Shown one piece after another: positions 53,892 through 63,165 of a stretch of DNA of 64,000 nucleotides (its first letter is position 1; every line of letters begins with the position of its first letter). Position numbers and translations under genes: made by a program. Under the pieces are notes generated by a model. It was not told the origin of the DNA. It saw only the letters and a list, made by a program, of their open reading frames with translations, and searched no databases. The stretch comes from Chitinibacter bivalviorum (lineage in GTDB: Bacteria > Pseudomonadota > Gammaproteobacteria > Burkholderiales > Chitinibacteraceae), in the NCBI RefSeq assembly GCF_013403565.1, contig NZ_CP058627.1:1922001-1986000 (forward strand), written 5' to 3'.

Positions 53892-54611
53892 CTATGGTTG
53901 CGCCTTCAGCAACAAGCCCGCCAATTGCAAATCCTGCGGGTAAGTCACTTTCAGATTCCATGGGCTGCCCATGATGAGTTTGGGCGTTTTGCCGAGACGC
54001 TCGAGCGCGCTGGCTTCGTCGGTGATGTCATTGACGTGTTGCGGCAAGGCGTCTTGCAGCGCGGCGAGTAGCTCGCCGCGGCGGAACATTTGTGGGGTTT
54101 GCGCTTGCCATAAACCAGCGCGCGGCGTGGTGCGCTCGATTTGGGCGTGGCCATGTTGATCGTATTCAGACGCGGCGACCTTGAGGGTATCGGCGACAGG
54201 CACAGCCAGAATACCGCCTACAGCATCATACTCTAGCTGGGTAATCATCTGACTGACTTGCGCACTGGTCAGGCAAGGCCGTGCGGCATCGTGCACCAAC
54301 ACCCAGCTATCATCGGGCACATCAAGTGCGGCCAAGCCATTCATCACCGACTCGGCGCGGCTGGCGCCGCCGACACGCAGCACCAGCAAGCGCGACAGAT
54401 CGCCAAGCAGCGCAGACCAATCATAGCTAGCCCACCATTCGTCTTCGGGCGAAATCACGACAACGACTTGATTGATTTCAGTAGCACCGAGCAGCGCGCG
54501 CAGCGTGTGCGCGATCAGTGGCTGGCCGAGCAGATCGAGGTATTGTTTGGGCGTGGCGCTGGCCATGCGGCTGCCGCTACCGGCGGCGGGAACGAGGGCG
54601 ATTTTTTTCAT
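53892..54611 (-). CDS. ispD: 2-C-methyl-D-erythritol 4-phosphate cytidylyltransferase
   Basis: 239 residues. Nucleotidyltransferase signature LVPAAGSGSRMASATPKQYLDLLGQPL, then VLVHDAARPCL and ERTTPRAGLWQAQTPQMFRR. Third step of the MEP isoprenoid pathway, making CDP-methylerythritol in the cytoplasm. IspF, often adjacent or fused, is not next to it here; the gene is followed by the Lys-rich protein terminator instead. Confidence 0.95.
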   Translation of the reverse strand: MKKIALVPAAGSGSRMASATPKQYLDLLGQPLIAHTLRALLGATEINQVVVVISPEDEWWASYDWSALLGDLSRLLVLRVGGASRAESVMNGLAALDVPDDSWVLVHDAARPCLTSAQVSQMITQLEYDAVGGILAVPVADTLKVAASEYDQHGHAQIERTTPRAGLWQAQTPQMFRRGELLAALQDALPQHVNDITDEASALERLGKTPKLIMGSPWNLKVTYPQDLQLAGLLLKAQP

Positions 54612-54685
54612 TTTGATTGGTTTCTAACTAAACAGGCACGGCCGATGATCTCAACGCACGCGTACCATCCATCGTTCCCAATGCA

Positions 54686-54910
54686 CTAATTCATTGCAAT
54701 GGTGCCAATGAGCAATAGCGCCGCACCGACATACCATGCGTTCAAATATGGTTTGGCTTTGGGATCTTTGCCGGCATAAAAATAGACATAAAAAGGAAAA
54801 ACCAAACACATCAATGCTTTGGAAGGCGACTGACTCAGCGCAATAAAGAAAATCATAATCTGCATCGCCACAATGACGAATAATCCCAGCAATAGTGCTG
54901 CAGATGCCAT
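54686..54910 (-). CDS. Small three-helix membrane protein
   Basis: 74 residues from ATG 54910 (GAGGAT upstream; a GTG at 54922 is in frame). Three hydrophobic helices with a YFYAGKDPKAKPYLNAW loop. No family recognised. On the minus strand between ispD and the TPR protein gene, with gaps of 75 and 63 bases. Confidence 0.6.
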   Translation of the reverse strand: MASAALLLGLFVIVAMQIMIFFIALSQSPSKALMCLVFPFYVYFYAGKDPKAKPYLNAWYVGAALLLIGTIAMN

Positions 54911-54973
54911 GTTTATCCTCACATAACTGAATTAAGATCGATTGCCTTTAAACGCAGGAACGATACTAATGAC

Positions 54974-55819
54974 TCACTCTTCCGGATAGGCCACATACAC
55001 GTCGCGAATCACCACATCACCGCGCGCTTTGAGCCATGCGGCGATCAGATCGGCGACGGGTTGGTCTTCCATCGCGGCGACGCCGTATTGGCGTACCACC
55101 AGCCATTTTGGCGCTTCGCTGGCGACGTTAAAGTCAAAGTCGGCGATTACCAAGCCCAAATCAGCGGCAGCTTTAAATAGGGTATCTTGCGCAGCTTCAT
55201 CATGTACTTCGGCTTCAATCACATACGTCGCATAGGTATCGGTATGCCAGCGCTCGAGTACTTCGTACACGGGGTAGCTGACACCGTCGAATTCACGTGC
55301 GCCGCGCGGTACACCGTCGAGCAGCAAAATATCGCCGTGGCCGATTTCCAGATCAGGCAGCGGTACGCCCGACACGCGTGCACGTGCGGGGTCGAGGCGC
55401 TGGCCCCAGATGACTTCTTGTTGCTTGCCAACGCGAATCCGAATCGCGACGCGCTCACCGCTGGTGGCGCTCGATAATGCGTCCAGTTGCTCGGCGCTAA
55501 ACGTCTGATCAAACTTCGCCCACGCGCTGGCGGCTGTCGCCCAGTCGCGGTTGGCGGTGGCGGCAATCCCCAGATTCCACCAAGCCGCTTCATCGTCGGG
55601 TTTGATCTCTAAGGCACGCGCATTGTGGCGTTGCGCCAGCGGCCAATTGCTTGGCTCGCTGTTTTTATACAGCAGCGCCAAGTCATAATGCGTTTGCGCG
55701 TCTTGCTCGTCGATCGCGAGCGCAGCCAAGAAATGCTGCTCGGCGGCGGGTAAATCGCCCTCTTCCCACGCGGCGTGCGCGGCGGTTTTCAATTCGGTGG
55801 TATTCATACAAACACTCAT
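54974..55819 (-). CDS. TPR protein with C-terminal unassigned domain
   Basis: 281 residues from ATG 55819, which overlaps the dnaQ stop (ATGA). N-terminal tetratricopeptide repeats (about 6-110: AAHAAWEEGDLPAAEQHFLAALAIDEQDAQ, YDLALLYKN, ALEIKPDDEAAWWNLGIAA). Residues about 130-281 form an alpha/beta region (VAIRIRVGKQQEVIWGQRL, GHGDILLLDGVPRG, VYEVLERWHTD) that I do not recognise. Cytoplasmic. Translational coupling with dnaQ suggests co-expression, not a known shared role. Confidence 0.75.
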   Translation of the reverse strand: MSVCMNTTELKTAAHAAWEEGDLPAAEQHFLAALAIDEQDAQTHYDLALLYKNSEPSNWPLAQRHNARALEIKPDDEAAWWNLGIAATANRDWATAASAWAKFDQTFSAEQLDALSSATSGERVAIRIRVGKQQEVIWGQRLDPARARVSGVPLPDLEIGHGDILLLDGVPRGAREFDGVSYPVYEVLERWHTDTYATYVIEAEVHDEAAQDTLFKAAADLGLVIADFDFNVASEAPKWLVVRQYGVAAMEDQPVADLIAAWLKARGDVVIRDVYVAYPEE

Positions 55820-56559
55820 TGTGGATTCTCCGTGGCGGCGGGCTCGGGTTTGGGCTCGTACTCGCGCCACAGACAATCGGATTTATTAATTTTGTCGAGT
55901 TCGGCCAGATACGCCTGATGCAGCGCGAGATCTTCGGCGCTCGCTTGCGCACGAATCAGCGGCGGGCGCTCTTTGCGGCGCAGTGCGTCGGCGGCGGCTT
56001 CTTCCAGTGTTGGGGCAAAGTCGATCAACAGGCTGTCTTGCCCGCGCGTCATCGCCATATACACTTCGGCGAGCAACTCGCAGTCGATGAGCGCGCCGTG
56101 CAAAGTCCGGCCTGAGCGATCGACTTCATAGCGATCGCACAGCGCGTCCAGACTATTGCGTTTGCCCGGCCACAGGTCTTTGGCCATTTTCAGCGTATCG
56201 GTGACGCACTCGACGTAGTCTTCGATCTTGCCGCGGCCGAGCTTTTCCAGCTCCATATTCAGGTAGCCCACGTCAAACGGGGCGTTATGAATAATCAGCT
56301 CGCTGCCTTTGACGAAGTCGAGAAACTCATCGACGATGGCGGCAAATTTGGGCTTGTCGCTTAAAAACTGCGTCGTTAAGCCGTGGACATTCAACGCGCC
56401 CTCTTCCGAATCGCGACCCGGATTGATATAGCGATGCAGATGACGATCGGGCGCAGAGAGCTTGCGGTCGATCATTTCCACCGCCGCAATCTCCAAAATC
56501 CGGTTGCCGTCTTCGACGCGCAAACCTGTGGTTTCGGTGTCGAGAAAAATCTGGCGCAT
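55816..56559 (-). CDS. dnaQ: DNA polymerase III epsilon subunit (3'-5' exonuclease)
   Basis: 247 residues from ATG 56559, chosen because GAAGAG lies 9 bases upstream; ATGs at 56568 and 56649 are in frame. Exonuclease motifs: FLDTETTGL (ExoI), HNAPFDVGYLN (ExoII) and the ExoIII region HGALIDCELLAEVY with H and D. Proofreading subunit of the replicative polymerase. The C-terminal tail (about 180-247) binds the polymerase and is rich in Pro/Glu. Confidence 0.94.
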   Translation of the reverse strand: MRQIFLDTETTGLRVEDGNRILEIAAVEMIDRKLSAPDRHLHRYINPGRDSEEGALNVHGLTTQFLSDKPKFAAIVDEFLDFVKGSELIIHNAPFDVGYLNMELEKLGRGKIEDYVECVTDTLKMAKDLWPGKRNSLDALCDRYEVDRSGRTLHGALIDCELLAEVYMAMTRGQDSLLIDFAPTLEEAAADALRRKERPPLIRAQASAEDLALHQAYLAELDKINKSDCLWREYEPKPEPAATENPQ

Positions 56560-56733
56560 ATCGCTCATCTCTTCATTCAATTCAGTCAGCGCGTATTGTA
56601 ATGGATGCCAGCAGAAACGCGTTTTTTTATCCATTGATTGGATAGGCATAAATCACGGCAGTATTGTGCAAACAATCTGCCACTCGATCATGATCTGATC
56701 TATAAAAAACTATCTAGTCGCAGGTAGACCTCC

Positions 56734-58995
56734 ATGGATCAGTCTTTGGCCCGCCTCAATCGTATTGCACGCCGCTTTCCCATGTTTGCGTGCCTGCAAT
56801 ACGAGAAAATCGAAGTTGCTGCCAGCGAGCGTGGGGATTTGGCTTGCCAGCTCGACGCGCTCTATCAGCGCTATTTCACGCTGGAGCGACTAGGCAAAGC
56901 CGCATCCATGATGCACGAGATCAAACAGGGGCTGGCTCGGGCCGAAGAAAACTCGCTAGCGTGGCAGGCGGGCAAACTGTATGAGGCCTTGGGGCGACTG
57001 CACTTCACCCGCAGCGAATGGCGCGATGCGCTGTTTTACTGGAAGCGCTGCATCGATACCAGCGAGCTGACCGGCGATATTACTTCGGGCATTGAAGGCC
57101 GAATTGGCTTGGGCGCGATCAACAATGACATTGGCAACCCCAATGTCAGCATTAATTACTATATCGAAGCCAATAACCTAATCAGCCAACTCGACAACCC
57201 CTATCTGGCGAGCAAGCTTGCGCTCAATATCGGCGTCAATTATTACCGCAAAGATTTACTCGATCAGGCCGAGCATGAATTCGAGCGCGGCCTGCATTTT
57301 GCCAAATTAGGCAATGTCGGCGAATACGTTGCCGAGGCCTATTGGCACCTTGGCGATTTGTATGCCAAACAAGGGCGACTGACAAAAGCCAATGAATATA
57401 CCGCGTACGGCTTACAATTCGCCGCCAAAAATGGCTATATCTGGCTGCGTGGTATGGCATTTGAAACGATGGGTTATATTTTGATCCAACAAGGCGATCT
57501 GCCTGCGGCCATCCGTTTGTTCGAGCAAGCCATTGAGTTTGCCCGCGAAATTGGCTCACGCCAGCAGCAAGCCAATTTCCTTGAGCAGCGATCAAATTTG
57601 GCCGAGCAACTCGGTGATTTACCTTTGGCGCTGTCTTCGTTGCGCGAATATAAAAAACTCAAAGAGCAAATGGTCGAGCTTAGCTCGCAGCAAATTGTGA
57701 AGGAAATCAGCGCTTACGATCAGCTAGAACGACCTGCCCACGAACAATTACTCGAATTAGCCGCCAACCCCGAGCTCAATAATCCAGCGCACAGCGCTTT
57801 GCAATTGATTTTGAATCAAGCCAAACAAATTTTGAAACTCGACTGGATCGGCGTCTGGATTTATAGCGAGCATGAGGATGTCTATCTTTGCCACGGCCAA
57901 AGTGAGCCTCCCGTTAAGCTCGGCGCAGAGCTCAAGCAGCGCTATCTGCCGCAATACTTCCAGTATTTACGCCAGCTGCATCAGCAAACTGTCGCAGTGG
58001 ACACCCGCCTGCACCCTTGCTCAGCCGATTTGAAAGTGCTATTTGCTGGCTACACGCTGCGCTCCACCGTGGAGCTGCCCCTGCAATTACGCGGCAATAA
58101 AATCGGCGCCATCTGCTTTGCCCAGCACAGCGAATACAACCAGTGGGATCGCGAGCTTGTTGCCCATTGCAGCCGGATTGTGCAATTGGTTGAACGCGAT
58201 TTTGGCAATATCGAAAATCAGAAAATTCAGTTGGAGCTGCATCGCAATGAAAAAATGGCTTCGCTCGGTCGCCTAGTGGCGGGGATTGCCCACGAAATCA
58301 ACACGCCGATTGGCATTGGGGTTACCGCTTGCAGTGCATTACACGAAGAGATTGACGTGATGCAATTGCAGCTCGATACCGGAAAAATGGGCAAACAAAT
58401 GCTGAATAATTTTCTGCATGTGGCGGCCGAAAGCATTGATGTTACCGAGCGCAATTTGCAACGCGCGGCGCAACTGATCCGCAGCTTTAAAGAAATCGCC
58501 GTGGATCAAAATAGCGATGTCATGCGCAAAATCCATCTACCGCATTATTTGGATGAAATTATCCTCAGCTTATCACCCATCCTAAAAAGATCACCGTATA
58601 TCTTGGAAAGCTATTGCGAACAAGACCTTGAAGCCAATACCTACCCTGGTGCTCTATCTCAAATTGTCACCAATTTTGTGAACAACAGCATTTTGCATGG
58701 CTTTGAAAATCAACCGAGCGGCCATATGAAGGTCAGCTTAAAAAGTGATTATGACGGCCAAATTCTGCTCGAATACAGCGACAATGGCTGCGGAATGAGC
58801 GAGGAAATTCAACGCAAGATCTTTGATCCTTTTTTCACCACCAAGCTTGGACAAGGTGGTAGCGGCTTGGGGATGAATATTGTCTACAACCTGATTACGC
58901 AAAAATTATTGGGCACGATTGAGCTAAAAAGTGCGCCCGGAGCCGGCGTCCATTTTCAGATCCGCTTTCCCAAAGCACCGCCCGCCTCAGTTTGA
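56734..58995 (+). CDS. Soluble TPR-GAF sensor histidine kinase
   Basis: 753 residues with no membrane helices. TPR-type repeats (about 20-330, e.g. LAEQLGDLPLALSSLREYKKL), a GAF-like domain (about 350-490), then a kinase core: H-box HEINTP with His520, N-box NNSILHGF, G1 DNGCGMS, FDPFFTTK, G2 GSGLGMNIVYNL. It would autophosphorylate on His in the cytoplasm and signal to a response regulator; none is adjacent. TPR regions often sense peptides or partner proteins, so the signal is probably internal. Confidence 0.88.
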   Translation: MDQSLARLNRIARRFPMFACLQYEKIEVAASERGDLACQLDALYQRYFTLERLGKAASMMHEIKQGLARAEENSLAWQAGKLYEALGRLHFTRSEWRDALFYWKRCIDTSELTGDITSGIEGRIGLGAINNDIGNPNVSINYYIEANNLISQLDNPYLASKLALNIGVNYYRKDLLDQAEHEFERGLHFAKLGNVGEYVAEAYWHLGDLYAKQGRLTKANEYTAYGLQFAAKNGYIWLRGMAFETMGYILIQQGDLPAAIRLFEQAIEFAREIGSRQQQANFLEQRSNLAEQLGDLPLALSSLREYKKLKEQMVELSSQQIVKEISAYDQLERPAHEQLLELAANPELNNPAHSALQLILNQAKQILKLDWIGVWIYSEHEDVYLCHGQSEPPVKLGAELKQRYLPQYFQYLRQLHQQTVAVDTRLHPCSADLKVLFAGYTLRSTVELPLQLRGNKIGAICFAQHSEYNQWDRELVAHCSRIVQLVERDFGNIENQKIQLELHRNEKMASLGRLVAGIAHEINTPIGIGVTACSALHEEIDVMQLQLDTGKMGKQMLNNFLHVAAESIDVTERNLQRAAQLIRSFKEIAVDQNSDVMRKIHLPHYLDEIILSLSPILKRSPYILESYCEQDLEANTYPGALSQIVTNFVNNSILHGFENQPSGHMKVSLKSDYDGQILLEYSDNGCGMSEEIQRKIFDPFFTTKLGQGGSGLGMNIVYNLITQKLLGTIELKSAPGAGVHFQIRFPKAPPASV

Positions 58996-59103
58996 CTGAG
59001 CGCGCACTTATTCGAAAAATAACTATAAGTCACACAAATCATTGCATCATCGAGCCAGCGCATCATCGCTATGATAGGCATATCCATCGCATAAAGACCT
59101 AAC

Positions 59104-59910
59104 ATGCAAAACAGCTTATTTATCAGCCACGGCGCGCCAACCTTAATTATTGACGATAGCCCAGCCCACCACTTTTTACGCCAACTCGGCGATCAATTGC
59201 CGCGCCCCCGCTTAATCGTGATGATTTCTGCGCACAATATTGCTCGCCAGACCACCATTGGTACGGCCGCAAAATGGCGGGAATGGCATGACTTTGGTGG
59301 CTTTCCGGATGAGTTGTATCAAATGCAATATCGCCCTGATGGCGAGCCCCATTTTGCCGAGGCGCTGGCCAAACAATTAGCCGCCATGGGTGAAGACATT
59401 GTACTGAGCGACAATACAGCGCTCGACCATGGCGCTTGGGTGCCGTTAAAACTGATCTACCCTGAGGCGGATATTCCCGTCGTTACCGTCTCACTGTCGC
59501 AGCATATGGATAATGCCGCACATCTGGCCTTGGGCAAAAAACTGGGCGAGCTATTGCCCGATGATGTATTGCTAATCGGTTCAGGCAGCATCACGCACAA
59601 TCTGCGTGATGCCTTTACCCGCATGCAATACCCTGAAAGCCATAGCGAATCTGATAGGTATGCTGATCAATTCATTGCTGCGGTTCATCTTGCTGGCAAT
59701 ACCTATCAAATCAATGATTGGGAGCACTGGAATCACGCCCCCAATGCCCTACCCTTTGCACGGCAAGCACATCCCAGCAGCGAACATTTTTTGCCCTTTC
59801 TGGTCGCCCGAGCGGCGGCAGGGGACGATGCGCGCATGACCACCTTGCATCACAGTATTGAGCTGGGCGTACTGGGCATGGATGTCATTGGTTTTACGGC
59901 CAAAGCCTAA
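59104..59910 (+). CDS. ygiD: DODA-type extradiol dioxygenase (YgiD family)
   Basis: 268 residues. LigB-like class III extradiol dioxygenase fold: LFISHGAPTLIIDDSPAH at the N-terminus, MISAHNI, the SDNTALDHGAWVPLKLIYPEAD block, and IGSGSITHNLR. Metal ligands are His of ISHGAP, His of DHGAW and downstream Glu/His. E. coli YgiD opens the ring of 3,4-dihydroxyphenylalanine; the natural substrate here is unknown. Single gene. Confidence 0.88.
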   Translation: MQNSLFISHGAPTLIIDDSPAHHFLRQLGDQLPRPRLIVMISAHNIARQTTIGTAAKWREWHDFGGFPDELYQMQYRPDGEPHFAEALAKQLAAMGEDIVLSDNTALDHGAWVPLKLIYPEADIPVVTVSLSQHMDNAAHLALGKKLGELLPDDVLLIGSGSITHNLRDAFTRMQYPESHSESDRYADQFIAAVHLAGNTYQINDWEHWNHAPNALPFARQAHPSSEHFLPFLVARAAAGDDARMTTLHHSIELGVLGMDVIGFTAKA

Positions 59911-59981
59911 ATCCATCAATTTGATGGCGGCGCGGCATTTTTAGCCTAAGATTCAATCACCTGTAATCTTTTGTCACATTC

Positions 59982-60728
59982 ATGAAATTAGCATTCGCAG
60001 TGATCGCTCTTTTTTCCGCCTCAGTGGCCAGCGCGCAAGAAGTCTTGCGCATGGCCATTGATGAAGCGTGGAATCCGCCGCAAATCATGAAGCAGATGGG
60101 CAAGCCGGCGGGCGGCTTATTTTTTGATCTGATGACACAAATTGCCATCAACGCCGGTGCAAGCCCTCAATGGCATCTGCTGTCGCGCAAACGGCTGCTC
60201 AACACGCTAAATGCCAATGACATCGATCTGATCTGCCACACCAATCCCAAATGGCTCTCCAATCAATACTCACCCGAGCGCTGGAGCAGCCTGTTTATCA
60301 AACAGGAAAACGTCGTTATCGCCCCGCCGGGTCGCACGCGAGCGGCGATTAATTTTGACTCGCCCGACCTACTTAATCTGAATATTGGCACCATTTTGGG
60401 CTTTAATTATCCGCGTTTAAATAATGCACTAGCGCGTAATTCGATCCGAAGAATAGACTCAGGCTCGCAAGACATTCTGCTCAAACACACGCACAGCGGG
60501 CTATTGCCACTGGCGGTCGCCAATCGAATTAATGTGGATTATTTCAATCAAAGCCAAGACAAAAAAAATCGCATCGAAATTATTCAAACGCTAGACATCC
60601 AAGACACCTATTGCCTGATCTCGTCCTCACCCAATATCCCTGCTCAGAAAATCAAAGACGCGATCAGCCAACTCCACACCTCAGGCCAATTGACGCAAAT
60701 TCTGGCGCGCTATCAACTCCAAAAATAG
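59982..60728 (+). CDS. Periplasmic solute-binding family 3 protein
   Basis: 248 residues. Signal peptide (about 1-18, ending ASA), then a type 3 extracellular solute-binding fold (LRMAIDEAWNPPQI, GGLFFDLMTQIAINAG, LSRKRLLNTLNANDIDLIC). Stand-alone members in betaproteobacteria often lack an ABC partner and may feed sensors. No permease is nearby. 98 bases upstream of a second protein of the same superfamily. Confidence 0.78.
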   Translation: MKLAFAVIALFSASVASAQEVLRMAIDEAWNPPQIMKQMGKPAGGLFFDLMTQIAINAGASPQWHLLSRKRLLNTLNANDIDLICHTNPKWLSNQYSPERWSSLFIKQENVVIAPPGRTRAAINFDSPDLLNLNIGTILGFNYPRLNNALARNSIRRIDSGSQDILLKHTHSGLLPLAVANRINVDYFNQSQDKKNRIEIIQTLDIQDTYCLISSSPNIPAQKIKDAISQLHTSGQLTQILARYQLQK

Positions 60729-60826
60729 CGTGTAAGGAAAAACGTGTTGCTGTAAGATCGTGCTTCTTGCGTCACCCACCTTTCGCGCGGCTCTTGCCTT
60801 GCTCTCAATCGGAATCGCCCCTTCAC

Positions 60827-61561
60827 ATGCGTCGTTTTATTTCTAGCCTCTTGCTGTGCTGCCTCGGCTTGTCTACGGTAGCGAATGCGCATGATCTCAT
60901 CCTATACGTCGGCGATAACCCGCCATTTAACAGCTTTACCAATCGACAGCCCGAAGGCATGGCAGTCGAGGTTGTCGCAGAAATGCTGGCACGCTCGGGC
61001 ATCAGCAGCATTCAAAAAGATTATCCGTGGGCGCGCGCGGTGGAAAATGTGGCCCGCAACCCGAATCAGTGCGCCTACACCATGGGGCGCATTGCCGAGC
61101 GGGAAAAAAAATATAGCTGGATAGGCCCGATTGCCAGTATTCAAGGCGTCTTTTTCGGCTTGAGCGAGCGCCACTTGCAAGTCAAATCCCTCGATGACGC
61201 TCGCAAATTGCGCGTGGGCGATATTCGCCAAGGCGCGAATGCCGTGATGCTGGAAAAGCTGGGCTTTACAATCGACTATGCCAATAGCGAAGATCAAAAC
61301 CTGAAGAAACTGCTGGCTGGCCACATTGATCTTTATCCGGCAGGTTCATTTGCCACAGGAGAAATCGCCAAACGCCTCGGCATTGCCCCCAATAAAATCG
61401 AGCCGCTGATGATTTTCAATACGGTCGATTTATATCTGGCGTGCAATCCAAACAGCAAGCCACAACTTCTTGAACAACTGCAAAAATCGCTCGACAGCAT
61501 GCGCAGTGATAAAAAGCTCAAGCAAATTTATGATAAATATCAGGATAAATTTGCCAGCTAA
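60827..61561 (+). CDS. Periplasmic solute-binding family 3 protein, second copy
   Basis: 244 residues from ATG 60827; the frame is open much further upstream but the signal peptide MRRFISSLLLCCLGLSTVANA starts here. Fold segments ILYVGDNPPFNSF, QPEGMAVEVVAEMLARSG, YPWARAVENVARNPNQCAYTMGR and ARKLRVGDIRQGANAVMLEKLG are typical of the polar amino-acid binding superfamily. Related in fold but not closely in sequence to the preceding gene. Ligand unknown. Confidence 0.78.
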   Translation: MRRFISSLLLCCLGLSTVANAHDLILYVGDNPPFNSFTNRQPEGMAVEVVAEMLARSGISSIQKDYPWARAVENVARNPNQCAYTMGRIAEREKKYSWIGPIASIQGVFFGLSERHLQVKSLDDARKLRVGDIRQGANAVMLEKLGFTIDYANSEDQNLKKLLAGHIDLYPAGSFATGEIAKRLGIAPNKIEPLMIFNTVDLYLACNPNSKPQLLEQLQKSLDSMRSDKKLKQIYDKYQDKFAS

Positions 61562-61658
61562 AACAAGTCACGCAGAGCGCATCTTTCCTGCCCTGCTATC
61601 ACGCCAGCGCCTTAAATAGCGCATGATCTTGGCTAAACGACATACACCACTTCAGTCA

Positions 61659-61706
61659 GGTATTGCCCTGTAGTTCAATACGAATAATATCTACAGGTAT
61701 ATACCC
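61659..61706. repeat. 48-bp miniature inverted-terminus element, copy 8
   Basis: GGTATTGCCCTGTAG at the left pairs with CTACAGGTATATACCC at the right (CCTGTAG/CTACAGG plus GGTAT/ATACC). The best-preserved hairpin of the family. Confidence 0.6.
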
Positions 61707-61710
61707 GACA

Positions 61711-63012
61711 TCAATCAGCTGTTTTTTGCTCAGCAGCCGCCAATGCTGCCGCTTCGCGCAGCTTATCTTTTTTACTCTTGCGCCGACCCTTAATCCCGCC
61801 ATTATTGGGCGAGACGGTGGCCTCAGGCGCGACGGCATTGACTTGTTTTGGCTCAAAGCCGGTAATTTGCTCACGCGGAACACGGCAATTTTGTTGCTTT
61901 TCAATCAAGCGAAAATGCGCGGCAAAATCGCTAGTGACAAAACTCACCGCCACCCCACTTTCCCCTGCCCGCCCTGTGCGGCCTATGCGATGCGTATAGT
62001 CCGTGGTTGAGCGCGGCAAATCATAATTCACCACCGCGGGCAGCTGGGCAATGTCGATACCGCGCGCGGCCAGATCAGTTGCGACAACGACCTGCAAACG
62101 ACTGGCTTTAAAATCGCTGATCACTTGGCTACGCTTGCCCTGCTCAAAACTGCCATGAAACGCTGCCGCTTTAATGCCCGCGCGATTGAGTTTTTTGGCG
62201 ACATGCTCGGCTGCGTACTGGGTGGCAACAAACACCAAAACACGCGACCAGCCATGCTCAATAATGAGATGCCGCAGTAATTGCGTGCGCGCACTTTCAT
62301 CGACATCAATCGCGCGCTGCAAAATATCAGGCGCAGCAATTGGAGTCGCGGCAATTTCAACTCGCTGCGGGTTGGTGAGCAATTGGGCGGCCAGCGCCTC
62401 AACGGCAGGCGAAAAAGTTGCAGAGAAAAACAGGCTTTGTCGCCGCTGGGGCAGCAAATCTAAAATGCGATTGAGCTCATCACTAAATCCCAGATCAAGC
62501 AGGCGATCGGCCTCATCCAGCACCAGCGTTTTTACGCCCGCAATGCTTAACGCCCTTTGCTCAATCAGATCGATTAATCGACCCGGCGTCGCGATCACAA
62601 TATCGGCACCACCACGCAAATTCATCATTTGCGGATTGATCGATACGCCGCCATAGACCGCGACCATTTTGGCTTGCTCGGGCAGCCGTTTAGCCAATCC
62701 GCGCAGCGTCTCGCTCACTTGCATCGCCAACTCACGCGTTGGCACTAAAATCAAACTTTGCACGACGCGCTGTTTGGGGCGCAGATCGACATCCATGTCG
62801 CGGATTTGGGCACGCCATTGCAGATGCTGCTGCAGCAAGGGCAACACAAATGCGGCAGTTTTCCCCGATCCTGTTTGCGCACAGGCAATCAGATCATCCC
62901 CTTGCAATACCAGCGGAATCGCCGACGCCTGAATCGCAGTGGGTTGAACATAATCATGATCGTGAGCAGCGCGAACCAACTCGGCAGATAAACCCAAAGC
63001 AGCAAATGGCAT
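61711..63012 (-). CDS. rhlE: DEAD-box RNA helicase, RhlE-like
   Basis: 433 residues. Q-motif FAALGLSAELVRAAHDHDYVQPTAIQ, Walker A AQTGSGKT, PTRELA, TPGRLID, motif II DEAD in LVLDEADRLLDLGF, FSATF, and VATDLAARGID with HRIGRTGRAG. Short basic C-terminal tail (KGRRKSKKDK) for RNA binding. It unwinds short RNA duplexes in ribosome assembly or mRNA turnover. RhlE rather than DbpA or CsdA on length and tail; that choice is moderately sure. Confidence 0.9.
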   Translation of the reverse strand: MPFAALGLSAELVRAAHDHDYVQPTAIQASAIPLVLQGDDLIACAQTGSGKTAAFVLPLLQQHLQWRAQIRDMDVDLRPKQRVVQSLILVPTRELAMQVSETLRGLAKRLPEQAKMVAVYGGVSINPQMMNLRGGADIVIATPGRLIDLIEQRALSIAGVKTLVLDEADRLLDLGFSDELNRILDLLPQRRQSLFFSATFSPAVEALAAQLLTNPQRVEIAATPIAAPDILQRAIDVDESARTQLLRHLIIEHGWSRVLVFVATQYAAEHVAKKLNRAGIKAAAFHGSFEQGKRSQVISDFKASRLQVVVATDLAARGIDIAQLPAVVNYDLPRSTTDYTHRIGRTGRAGESGVAVSFVTSDFAAHFRLIEKQQNCRVPREQITGFEPKQVNAVAPEATVSPNNGGIKGRRKSKKDKLREAAALAAAEQKTAD

Positions 63013-63165
63013 AGATGAACTTTAAAAAAACCGAAGAAAACAACCAGAATGGGAAATACAGATTGGCAATAGTTGGTCTGCGCACGGCGCCGACCCCAAG
63101 CAATTGTAGCGCGATGGTAACACGATTAGCACCTAGCCTGCCTTCGCGGGGCTGGGCGGAAGGAC

